In this document: positions 1 to 17,900 of the stretch, piece by piece
Numbering within the stretch: the stretch's first letter is position 1
Layout: every line of letters begins with the position of its first letter
Assembly (NCBI GenBank): GCA_048213135.1
Contig: PS015138.1
Span: forward strand, 32,246 to 77,913
Length of the DNA stretch: 45,668 nt
Direction: 5' to 3'
Source: Reclinomonas americana ATCC 50394
Taxonomy: Eukaryota; Jakobida; Jakobea; Jakobida
Made by a program: the position numbers and the translations under genes
The notes under the pieces: model-generated
Database searches by the model: none
The model's input: the letters and a program-made list of their open reading frames with translations, nothing else
Told to the model about the DNA's origin: nothing

Positions 1-1011
1 GAGAGACGAGAGAGACAGGAGAGAGAGAGAGAAGACAGAGAGAGAGGGAACGGAGAGAGAGAGAGAGAAACAAGAGGAGGATGAGCGAGATGAGCAGTAA
101 GGTACAGGGACAGAAAGCAAGAAGGAGAACTGGAGGAGAAAGGATCAAGGGCAGAAAGTAAGAGGGGAATGGCACGAGTGAGCGAGCGAGAGACAACAAC
201 GCAGTGCCATGGAGCGTGCAGGGAAGCAAGAAGCGAGTCAAAGGGAAAAGCGACTCAGAAGAGAGCGTAAGAAGAGAAAATGGAGCGCCCTCCTCTACTC
301 TCCTGTCACTCGCAGCTCATGCACTTTTGGAGGAAGAAGGAGAAGGCAAGTGAGTGTGAAAAGAGACAGTCACGCAAAGGATAGTACAGAGCAAACAGCG
401 ATTTAGAGGAGCTTGCAAGGAGTGAAAGAACAGAAAAGCTCTGCTCTCGTGCCCTGCATGCAGCTATGAGAGTTGAAGGAGTGCAGAAAAGAGGAGATAC
501 GAAACAAGAAGTGCAAGAGAGAGACGATGAGTGAACGATAGCGACTCAGAATTAGGAGAGAGCAAGGGAGAGAGAGTGCATGCTCTTCCGTGCCTTGCAG
601 CTCGCGAACAAAGGAGGAGTAAATCGCAGACGTGAGTGACGAGGAACGGGTGAGCAAAGGAGGCGACTCAGAAGAGCAAAAAGAGAAAGAGAGCGCACTG
701 CATTCCTCCTCTACTCTCCCGTGCTTTGCAGGTGCTGAGAAGAGGAGAAGAGGCAAGATTTGCAAGGGAGTGGAGAAGGTGAGCTTAAAGGTACTGCGAA
801 AGGAGTCTTCCTCTGCTTCTGAAGAATGCAGCGAAAAAGAGAGAAAAGACACGCGAAGGAGATGAGCAGAAGGCAAGAGAGGAACACAGCAGAGTGTGAG
901 GGAGAGACAGAGCGCACAGAGAGAGGACAGCACAGTCACGAGAAAGAGAGAAGAAGGTAAGTAAATCACTCTCGGAACAATCACAGTCTCACACACACAC
1001 ATGCACTCATT

Positions 1012-1071
<60 letters not shown>

Positions 1072-1380
1072 CGTACTACGTACTATACTACGTTACGTCT
1101 AACGTAGTACTACGTACGTACGTANNNNNNNNNNNNNNNNNNNNNNNNNNNNNNNNNNNNNNNNNNNNNNNNNNNNNNNNNNNNNNNNNNNNNNNNNNNN
1201 NNNNNNNNNNNNNNNNNNNNNNNNNNNNNNNNNNNNNNNNNNNNNNNNNNNNNNNNNNNNNNNNNNNNNNNNNNNNNNNNNNNAGAGAGAGACGACACGA
1301 CGACGAGAAGAAGAAGAAGAAGTAAGTAAGTAACGTACTACTACGTACGAACTACTACACTACTACACACACACACACTA

Positions 1381-1456
<76 letters not shown>

Positions 1457-1923
1457 ACACACACATGCACTCTCACACAAGCGGACAACCTCTCACAGAT
1501 ATCTCATTCTCTCTCACACACACAATGACGCACACTTCTCTCCCGCGCACACGCACACACACGTCTCTCTCTCTCTCTCTCTCTCTCTCATGTGCACTCA
1601 ACTTGACATGATCATGCATGCACACACTTACAATGACTGGCGACATGTCTCACTCACACAGACACACACACACACACTCAATACTCTCTCTTTCCTCTCC
1701 TCCCCTTCTCTCTCTCCTCTCCCCCCTCCACTCACCTTCTCTTTCTCTCTCACGCACTCACAAACAAGAAAAATGCAATACAAAAAGCTAATAATAGCCG
1801 TCATTTACTTGACTTGGTTTTCGATGTCGCCCAGCGAGAGATGGAGATTGAAGGAGAGTCGGAAGGGATGCATAGAGAGAAAGAGAGAGACTTGGTTTGC
1901 TGGGGCGTGCGCGTGCGCATCGC
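1..1923. other. Low-complexity flank without a supported gene
   Basis: The first 960 bases are GA-rich on the plus strand. CT runs follow (about 1011-1067 and 1383-1453), with mixed CA/CT sequence to about 1790. A gap lies at 1125-1283. The open frames here have the biased composition of the repeats and no recognisable domain. The last part (about 1600-1923) is the 3' flank of the AP-3 beta gene, which is read from the other strand. I see no polyadenylation signal I would trust. Confidence 0.7.
1125..1283. other. Assembly gap (N run)
   Basis: A run of N. The left flank decays from a CT repeat into TAC/TACG steps, and the right flank starts with GA and GAC/GAAG steps. Confidence 1.
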
Positions 1924-10444
<8,521 letters not shown>

Positions 10445-10629
10445 TCTCGAGCGAGATGAAAGTGTGTGGTAAGTGAGTGAGTCGATTGGTGCAATGGATG
10501 AGTGAACAACTTCAAGTGCAAGATGATCGCGTTCTTCCTTGATGGTGAGGTGAGAGCGCACACTGTGAGACACCGCCCTCCCTCGCAGACACAGTGCGCA
10601 GATCACGCAAGAGAAGAGAACGACAAGCA

Positions 10630-10644
10630 ATTTGCATGCAAAAT
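10630..10644. promoter_or_regulatory. Octamer-like palindrome upstream of AP3B exon 1 (proximal copy)
   Basis: ATTTGCATGCAAAAT, a near-palindrome containing ATTTGCAT, lies about 186 bases before the proximal start codon. An identical element lies at 11076-11090, about 193 bases before the distal copy of the start codon. Conservation in both copies and the similar spacing suggest a promoter element; no factor can be named. Confidence 0.35.
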
Positions 10645-10680
10645 GCGTTTCTGTCATGAGAAACGGCTTTGATTGTGAGT

Positions 10681-10883
10681 CGCTTCATGCCATCCAGCTT
10701 ATCCTTGATGCTCGACGAGTCCAACAGTCGCCGACACTGGTCGGTCTTGGCCGCATTTTGCGTGAAAAAGTCTCCCGAGGCCGACGCACTTCCTCCTCCT
10801 CCGCGCGAGCCACTCGGAGAGGAGGCGGAGGAGGGTGAACCGAGACTGGAGGTGGGAGAGGCGAGGGGAGGAGGTGAGGCCAT
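10681..10883 (-). other. Second copy of AP3B first exon (alternative or relic first exon)
   Basis: This near-identical copy of exon 1 (10444-10235) lies 439 bases upstream. It encodes the same leader and QNAAKTDQCRRLLDSSSIKD segment with one extra Gly. I find about five single-base differences in the coding part, all synonymous. Homology stops at the Lys-Arg codons where the proximal exon continues to its donor. Beyond that point this copy has unrelated sequence, with only a weak phase-0 donor candidate (GTTTCT). The flanking upstream DNA is duplicated too. It could be an alternative promoter/first exon giving an almost identical protein, or a recent relic. Confidence 0.75.
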
Positions 10884-11075
10884 TCTCGAGCGAGGTGAAA
10901 GTGTGTGTAGAAGTGAGTGAGTCGATTGGTGCAATGGATGAGTGAACAGCTTCAAGTGCATGATGATGATGATCGCGTTCTTCCTTGATGGTGAGGTGAG
11001 AGTGCATACTGTGAGACACCGCCCTCCCTCGCAGACACAGTGCACAGATCACGCAAGAGCAGAGAAAGTCAAGCA

Positions 11076-11090
11076 ATTTGCATGCAAAAT
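11076..11090. promoter_or_regulatory. Octamer-like palindrome upstream of AP3B exon 1 (distal copy)
   Basis: Identical to the element at 10630-10644 and carried by the second copy of the duplicated promoter/first-exon unit. Confidence 0.35.
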
Positions 11091-11189
11091 GCGTTTTGGT
11101 CAGTGACAAACTGCACACCTGGCACAACAACATCGTACTTCTGACAATTAAAGCACATCTGCCATGAGAATGGAACCAACATACCGACT

Positions 11190-12284
11190 TCACAAACTGA
11201 GACCACCATCCGCGAAACATCTATGAACAACAACCTCCGCCTCCTCGACCAAGAAACACCGCAGCACAATCTCCACCAGGCAGCGTGGATCCTCTTCCTC
11301 CTCTTCTGCATCTTCCTCGTCCAGCATCTCTTGCACGATGAGCATCGCCGACCGAGCTTCAGCAAGCTCCTGCCGAGCCATTCCGCCAGGCGTGGACCAC
11401 ACCCGCACCACGCCATCATAGCTGCCGCTCACAATCCGCTGTCCATCGGGAGCCACGGCGACAGCAAGCACCGCATCCTCATGTCCCTCCAGTCGCCACA
11501 CCTCCTCACCACTTACCAGCGACCACACACGAACCGTGTTGTCACCGCTCCCGCTCACTACGTGCCGCCCGTCCGGCGTAACGGCGACGGACATGACCGG
11601 GAACCTGTGTCCCTCGAACCGTCGCACCACCTCTCCACTCGCCAGTGCCCACAGTTGCACACGTGAAGCTTCGCCGCCACTCACAATGTGCTGACCATCG
11701 AGCGTGACGGCCACACACCGCGCCGCCAACGTGCGCGTGTCCAATCGAAGCACCTCTCGCACCCACGCAACAGACCACACACGCACCGTCCTGTCCCCGA
11801 CCCCAAGCACGAGGTGCTGACTGTCGGGGGTGAAGTCGATGCACTGCACCGCGTCGATGAAGCCGGTCAACATCCGCACCAAGCTTCCGCTCGCGGCCGA
11901 CCACAGACGCACTATCTTGTCACGACCCCCGCTCACAATGAGCTCACCACTGGGTGAGACGGCGACAGCAAGTACCCAGTGCGCAGATCCCTTCAGCTGT
12001 CGCACTTCCTCTCCACTCGCCAGTGACCAAATGCGCACCGTCTTGTCACTGCTCCCACTCACCACGTGGCGGCCATCCGGTGTGACTGCGACACACCACA
12101 CGGAGTTTGTGTGTCCCTCCAGCCGGCGCACCTCTTCGCCACTTGCCAGCGACCACACACGGATGGTCATATCGAGACCTCCGCTCACAAGGTGTTGCGC
12201 GTCGGGAGTGACAACAACAGAGGTCACCCAAGACTTGTGCCCACGCAGGCATGTGCATGGGAGGGAGGGCGGGGAGGAGGTCAT
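11190..12284 (-). CDS. WD40 seven-blade propeller protein, copy 1
   Basis: An intronless gene of 364 residues with no extra enzymatic domain. A short leader (MTSSPPSLPCTC) is followed by seven WD40 blades of about 42 residues, each built like VAVTPDGRHVVSGSSDKTVR plus a WSLASGEEVRRLEGH-type stretch. Blades 3-5 are the most degenerate. After the propeller a tail contains ARSAM-IVQEM, an acidic run of Asp/Glu, then CLVEIVLRCFLVEEAEVVVH and a final Gly-Leu-Ser-Leu. Seven blades make one closed protein-interaction propeller. The gene is the first of three tandem paralogues. Its blades closely resemble those of the NACHT protein at 28765-33021 on the other strand. The function is unknown; a scaffold role is inferred from the fold only. 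Confidence 0.9.
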   Translation of the reverse strand: MTSSPPSLPCTCLRGHKSWVTSVVVTPDAQHLVSGGLDMTIRVWSLASGEEVRRLEGHTNSVWCVAVTPDGRHVVSGSSDKTVRIWSLASGEEVRQLKGSAHWVLAVAVSPSGELIVSGGRDKIVRLWSAASGSLVRMLTGFIDAVQCIDFTPDSQHLVLGVGDRTVRVWSVAWVREVLRLDTRTLAARCVAVTLDGQHIVSGGEASRVQLWALASGEVVRRFEGHRFPVMSVAVTPDGRHVVSGSGDNTVRVWSLVSGEEVWRLEGHEDAVLAVAVAPDGQRIVSGSYDGVVRVWSTPGGMARQELAEARSAMLIVQEMLDEEDAEEEEEDPRCLVEIVLRCFLVEEAEVVVHRCFADGGLSL

Positions 12285-12475
12285 GGGGTGCGCGCAAGAA
12301 GGGACCAGGAAGGAGGATGTCCGGAGGGACAGGCCGTGGGCGAAGCCACTTCCACGTTTCGAAGGCTTTCAATCACCAAGCACAGTTCACTTGTTGCAGG
12401 CAGGCAGGTAGCACAAGCATCACAAGGTGTCACGCAAGAGAGAGAAGAACGAGAGACGAAATAAGCACAACAACT

Positions 12476-13543
12476 TCACAAACTGAAACCGCCATCTGTG
12501 AGACTTCTATCAACTACGACCTCCGCCTCCTCGACCAAGAAACAGCGCAGCACAATCTCGATCAGACACCTCTCCCCCTCCAACTCCAGCATCTCTTGCA
12601 CGATGTGCATGGCGGAGCGCGCGATGAGGAGCTCACATCGAGCGAGGCCGCATCGCGTGGTCCACACTCGCACGGTGTGGTCTTCACCACCACACACGAT
12701 ATGCTGACCATCGTGAGCGACGGCGATCGACAACATTGTGCATTCGCGATCCTCCAGTCGTCGCACCTCGGCTCCGCTGGCCATGGACCACACGCGCACT
12801 GTCTTGTCCCAGCCTGCGCTCACGCTGTGCAGACCGTCGGAGGTGACAGCGACAGACGACACCCACGACATGTGGCCGTCGAACCATCGCACCTGATCAC
12901 CGAGCGTCGGCGACCACACTTGCACTGTGTAGGCAAGATCCCCGCTCACAATGTGCTGGCCATCTGGGGTGACGGCGACCGACGACACGGGCTGAACGTC
13001 TCCCTTTACACGCCGTACTTCGTCACCACTTGCCAGCGACCACATTCGCACCGTGGCGTCCCCACTGCCACTCACCACGTGCCGACCGTCGGGAGTGACG
13101 GCGACAGAGAACACTGCGTTTGTGTGCCCGTCCATCCGACGCTCTTCATCTCCATTGGCCAGCGACCACACTCGCACAGTGCAGTCTCTGCTGCCACTCA
13201 CAATGTGTTGACCATCGGGAGTGACAGCGACAGCCATCACCTCGCGTGTGTGTCCTCCCAGTCGCCGTTCTTCCTTGCCACTCGCCAGTGACCACACTCG
13301 CACTGTCAAGTCGCTGCTGCCACTCACGACATGCTCACCGTTGTGGGTCACGGCGACAGATGTCACCTCTTTCGCGTGCCCCACCAACCGCCGCACTTCC
13401 TTGCCACTCACGAGTCCCCACACGCGCACAGTGTTGTCACGGCTGCCGCTCACAATGTGCTCACCATCGCGGGTGATAGTGACACACAACACTGCTCCAC
13501 TGTGCCCGCGCATGCTTTTGCTGCAGAGGGAGGAGGAAGCCAT
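12476..13543 (-). CDS. WD40 seven-blade propeller protein, copy 2
   Basis: An intronless gene of about 355 residues. I choose the Met at 13543 (MASSSLCSKSMRGHSG) because it sits directly before the first blade, as in the paralogues. A longer open frame reaches 13684 but its leader is not shared. Seven blades follow, the fifth and sixth being the most divergent (GDLAYTVQVW, AGWDKTVRVW). The C-terminal tail is conserved with the neighbours: CGLARCEL, ARSAMHIVQEMLELEGE, then RCLVEIVLRCFLVEEAEVVV and a Gly-Phe-Ser-Leu end. It lies 191 bases from copy 1. Role unknown. Confidence 0.9.
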   Translation of the reverse strand: MASSSLCSKSMRGHSGAVLCVTITRDGEHIVSGSRDNTVRVWGLVSGKEVRRLVGHAKEVTSVAVTHNGEHVVSGSSDLTVRVWSLASGKEERRLGGHTREVMAVAVTPDGQHIVSGSRDCTVRVWSLANGDEERRMDGHTNAVFSVAVTPDGRHVVSGSGDATVRMWSLASGDEVRRVKGDVQPVSSVAVTPDGQHIVSGDLAYTVQVWSPTLGDQVRWFDGHMSWVSSVAVTSDGLHSVSAGWDKTVRVWSMASGAEVRRLEDRECTMLSIAVAHDGQHIVCGGEDHTVRVWTTRCGLARCELLIARSAMHIVQEMLELEGERCLIEIVLRCFLVEEAEVVVDRSLTDGGFSL

Positions 13544-13566
13544 GGCGTGCGGTGATACGAATAGAA

Positions 13567-13690
13567 GGGTCGCGCAGGACTCGACGTCTCGTGCCACGTC
13601 GCTCGGAGACTGGATGTGGCAAGACTGTGGCCTTTGCGCTTCCCATTCACGAACGATGTACATTTGCATTCCACCTGCTGACACCTAGAA
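13567..13690 (+). pseudogene. DEAD-box helicase fragment (motif I and a motif Ia-like scrap)
   Basis: The plus-strand frame from about 13603 reads SETGCGKTVAFALPIHER. This fits DEAD-box motif I (A/S-x-T-G-x-G-K-T followed by AFALPI). A little further on comes FHLLTPRK, resembling the LLTPTREL of motif Ia with shortened spacing. Just before, another frame gives GR and DVSCHVA, like the GRDVL that normally precedes motif I, so a frameshift is likely. No helicase sequence extends either way. It lies immediately upstream of the start of WD40 copy 2, on the opposite strand. A decayed fragment is the best reading, but the match is short. Confidence 0.4.
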
Positions 13691-13756
13691 AAAAACCAAG
13701 AAGGAACTGGAAGGCTAGGCGCTGCGATTTGAGAGAGCGAGCAAACCAGAAATGCT

Positions 13757-14839
13757 TCACAGACGCAGGCTGCCGCATCGAAAGAGGACAGCCTCCGCAT
13801 CCTCTACAATGAAGCAACGCAGCACGATCGCAACCAGGCAGCGCGGATCCGCCTCCTCTCTTTCTTCTTCCTCTTGCTGCAACTCCTGCACGATGCGCAT
13901 CGCCGAGCGCGCACAACTGAGTTCCCCGCGCGCGAGGCCGCATTGCGTGGACCACACACGCACAGTGCCGTCGTTGTTGCCACTCGCCATGTGCTGCCCG
14001 TCGGGACTGACAGCGACAGTGCGCACAGATCCCGCATACCCCTCCAACCGTTGCACCTCCGCGCCACTCGCCAGTGACCACACGCGCACGGTCTCATCCC
14101 GACTCCCGCTCACGACGTGCTGGCTCGCGGGAGTGATGGCGACACAATACACCCCATCGGTGTGTCCCTCCAACCGTCGCACTTCCTTACCACTCAAACG
14201 GGACCACACGCGCACTGTGTTGTCGGTACTCACGCTCACAACATGACGATTGTCGGGAGTGACGGCGACTGAAGATACTTGACTTGTGTGTCCCTCCAAC
14301 CGTTGTACCTCCTCACCACTTTCCAGTGACCACACTCGCACTGTGTTGTCAGCACTTCCACTCACGACGTGCTGACTATCACGCGTGACAGCGACGCACA
14401 TAACCCCATCTGTGTGACCCATCAACCGAAGCACCTCCTCGCCCGTTGCCAGTGACCACACGCGCACTGTTGAGTCAGCACGCGCACTGACAATGTGCTC
14501 ACCATTGGGAGAAATGGCGACACAATACACCGAATACTTGCGCCCCTTCAACAGGCGCACTTGATCCCCACTCGCCAGTGACCACACTCGCACAGTCCCG
14601 TCGTAGCTTCCACTCGCCACGTGGACGCCGTCAGAGGCGACGGCAACAGAGGACACTGGTCCAGTTTGTCCCTCCAACCGTCGTACCTCCTCGCCAGTCT
14701 GCAGTGACCACACGCGCACGGTGTTGTCCCAGCTGCCACTCACCACATGCTGAGTGTCGGGGGTGATGGCCACAGATGTAACCCATCCGGTGTGCCCTAG
14801 CAGGCGCATGCTAGGGAGAAAGAGAGGGGCAGAGTCCAT
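13757..14839 (-). CDS. WD40 seven-blade propeller protein, copy 3
   Basis: An intronless gene of 360 residues, beginning MDSAPLFLPSMRLLGHTGWV. Seven WD40 blades follow, better conserved than in copy 1 (for example GSWDNTVRVWSLQTGEEV and GSADNTVRVWSLESGEEV). The tail repeats the family pattern: CGLARGEL, ARSAMRIVQEL, an acidic Glu-rich run, RCLVAIVLRCFIVEDAEAVL, then a truncated end (CGSLRL). It lies about 130 bases downstream of the unknown-function gene at 14969, transcribed the same way. Function unknown. Confidence 0.9.
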   Translation of the reverse strand: MDSAPLFLPSMRLLGHTGWVTSVAITPDTQHVVSGSWDNTVRVWSLQTGEEVRRLEGQTGPVSSVAVASDGVHVASGSYDGTVRVWSLASGDQVRLLKGRKYSVYCVAISPNGEHIVSARADSTVRVWSLATGEEVLRLMGHTDGVMCVAVTRDSQHVVSGSADNTVRVWSLESGEEVQRLEGHTSQVSSVAVTPDNRHVVSVSTDNTVRVWSRLSGKEVRRLEGHTDGVYCVAITPASQHVVSGSRDETVRVWSLASGAEVQRLEGYAGSVRTVAVSPDGQHMASGNNDGTVRVWSTQCGLARGELSCARSAMRIVQELQQEEEEREEADPRCLVAIVLRCFIVEDAEAVLFRCGSLRL

Positions 14840-14968
14840 GGTGTGTGCGTGAGAGAGTGACTAGACGGAAAAAAGGATGCAGGACGAGGACTCCAAATGC
14901 TGGCCACTGAGTATGAAGTCTCTCACTTGTAAACGATGCCACTGCCCTCCTTCCTTCATTCACCCTGC

Positions 14969-17900
14969 TCACCTCCCACCCGCCTTCCGGCCCCGCATCG
15001 CCATGGCCGACACCTTGGCCCTTGCCGACGGCGGCGTCTCCCTCATCTTGGCCTGATGCGCTGCCTCCAACGGCGACAGCCCGGCATTCACCAACGGACG
15101 ACTCTCCTGTCGCCACAACGTACCGCGTGAGGAGGAGCCGCCGCGTTGCATGCGTGGGCTGTCATCCGCGCCGTTGGGCGTGGCGACGGCGGCCTCATGC
15201 GCTGCTGCATTCGCATCATGGCTCTTCTCCTCCTCCTCCTCCTCATGCCCTGCTCTCTGCGTCGGTGACTCTGCATGCCCGTTGCTCCTCGACAGCGGCT
15301 CCACGGGCGGCGTCGGCTCGTCTTCCTCCTCCTCGGCGACAGCTTGCGACGTCCGCCGCTGCGCAAGAACAAACTGTCGAAACTGCGACAGCATCTGCTC
15401 CTGCTCTGCGGTCACCTCGGAGTCTGGTTGTGGTGCCGCTGCTGCTGCTGCTGGAGGGGGTGGCGGTGGCACTTGCGCAGGCGGAGGAGTCTTACCACCC
15501 ACGGCAGGTTTCCCCGTTTGCCGCCGCCCTCGTTGCTGTTGTGGTTGTTGCGGCTGCTGCTTCTGCGGTTGCCGCTGCCTTCTGGCCGGTGGTTGCGGCT
15601 CGGCCGATGGCCGTTGCCGCGGCACGGAGGACGTGCGTACCGATGGGGAGCGCGACGGGCGTTGCCGGGCAGGCGAGTGACTCACGGCACGACCGCGCCG
15701 ACCACGAGCTGGCGACGGGGCCAGCAGGTTGCGCACGACCGGTTCCGGCGAGCGAGCCGTGCCGCGTGACGATACTGATCCGTTGCGACTGTCGCGTGGC
15801 GGTGAGCGACGGCGTGGAGTCGACGCGCTGTGAGTGGTGCGTGGCGAGGTGACAGTGAGGGTGGCGCGGGGTGAGCGGGCCGGTCGCGCGGTGGCCGGTA
15901 CTTGCTTCTTCATCGCCGCGAATACGCTGACGAGGTTGGTGCCGGTGGTGGCGAAGGAGGGGATGCTGGGGGCGGATCTGCGAGAGAGGAAAAAGGGGTA
16001 AGGGAAAGGGGAAGGAAGAAAAGGGGAAGGAAGAAAAGGGGAAGGAAGAAAAGGGGGAAGGAAGAAAAAGGGGAAGGAAAGGGGAAGGAAAAGGGGAAGG
16101 AAAAGGGGGAAGAAACAGGGGGAAGGGGAAGGGGGGAGGAGAAGGGCAAGGAGAGGTGAGGAGGGGGAGGAGGGGGACAGGGGAGACAAGGCAACAAGAA
16201 CAGGGAAAGGAACGGAGAAGAAAAGGGAAGGAAAATGACGACGAGGTGGCCAAGGAATAGAAAAGAAAGAGGGGATAGAATGAGAGAGGATGGGGCCCAG
16301 GAAGAAAACAAGAGAAGGCCGGAAGAAATGAGAGGAAACGCAGAGCACGGAAGAGCGAGAGGAAAGATGAGGACAAGCGGGAAGCAACGCGCAAGGAAAG
16401 TGAAAGGGAACCAGGGAAGGAAACAAGCGGAAAGAGAAGGGAGAAAGAACGGGGGAAAGAGCGAAAGAGAAAGGCAAGCAGACCAAAAAGGGGAGAACGG
16501 AGGGGCAAGTACGGAGACTAGACGAGAAGAGAGGTCGCAGCACAGGAAGAATGCGAATGGAAATGGAGAAGCGAGGAAGAGAGGAAGGAAAATTGACGAC
16601 GAGGCGAATGACAGAGGTTAGGGAATGAGAAAGGATCAGGACGGGTGCAGGAAGATAGAGAGAAGGTAAAAGGAACAAGAGAAGGCAATAAAACCGGGGA
16701 AGGGACGGAAAGAGACGAGACAAGGAAAAGAGGTGGAAAAAACGAGTGTGGTCTGTTGCACGCACCTCGACAGCATAAGCGGTGGCACTGCCTTGGCCGC
16801 CACACTCTGTGACGACGCAGGTGCGCGTCGCACTGGTTTCCGTCCCAGCGGTGGTGCTGGTGGTGGATCGGGTACGCGCGAGCTCGGCACGTAGTCCATG
16901 GCCGTGCGAGGAAGCGTTAGCTTCTTGCGCTGCGAAGCATCGTCAGCAATCACAGGGTTTGCGACAGGAGCGGACGGTGAAGTACCTTTCTTGCCGTCGT
17001 CGACGAAGGTGGTGGTGGGTGTGACTCCTTGGCCTCCGCGGCCGACAGCATGGTTTGTCGCAGATCGCGAATGAGGTGCGATGCAGCCTGCCGAAAATTG
17101 GGCCTGGTGACGAGCAATGTGAGTACACGCCCATCTCAATATCAAGAAGCCTCCCACTGTCACGTACCCCGTGTCCTCCAGCACCGAGTTTGTCAGCAGC
17201 GGCGTACGCACCGACCGCGACCCGCGAATTGATGAACGGCGTGGCGGAGGCGAACCTGGTGATGGCGACGCCACACCATTCCCGGCCGCCGCGGTTGCCA
17301 TGGTGGTGGTGGTGGCCGCGGGATTGGAGCCAGTGAATCGACGAGCGGCAATGGGTCGCGGGGCGCCATTCAAGTACTATGGAGAGAGGAAGTGAGACGC
17401 AGCGCAAAAGGCAGAAAGACATTATCTCCATAACACCTCTGGTGTAGTCCCCGGCAACACCTTGTGCACGGTGGGTGGTGGTGAGCTGCCGCGCATGGAG
17501 CGCATTGCTGAACCCGACCGCATCGGTTGTGGCGAGTCCACTGTCGGTGGTGGAAGCGGCGGGCCGCCAACCACGCTGCCGCTGTTCGCGGTGCCGGGTC
17601 GCTGGCTGCGGGGTGAGGAGGCGCGGCTGGTGTGCGAGCTTTGCGTGCTGCTCGGCCGGCTTCCTCGGGTTGGTGGTCGTACGGCGCCGCGGCCAGGTGA
17701 TACAGTGTAGCGGGACATTGGGGGGCGAGTTGGTTGCTGTAGATGAGAAAGGGGGTGAGAAGGGGAGAAGGGGAGAAGGGGAGAAGGGGAGAAGGGGAAG
17801 GGGGAGGGGGAAGGAAGAAGGGGGGAGGGAGAAGGGGAAAGGGAAGGGGAAGGAATACGGGGAGGGCAAAGTGAGGGGAAGGGCACGAACAAAAGAAAAA

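Noticed and set aside
403-1002. 199-codon minus-strand frame, Ser/Leu-rich
   Set aside because: It reflects the GA/CT-biased base composition; no domain, splice partner or family resemblance.
10699-11220. Frames of 170-180 codons upstream of AP3B exon 1
   Set aside because: They read through the duplicated promoter and first exon; only the segment matching the AP-3 beta N-terminus is credible.
12251-13291. 346-codon plus-strand frame opposite WD40 copies 1 and 2
   Set aside because: It is the antisense shadow of WD40-coding repeats; the sense strand has the recognisable blades.
13544-13684. Longer N-terminus for WD40 copy 2 from the Met at 13684
   Set aside because: The extra 47 residues are not shared by the paralogues and overlap the antisense helicase fragment; the Met at 13543 sits directly before the first blade.
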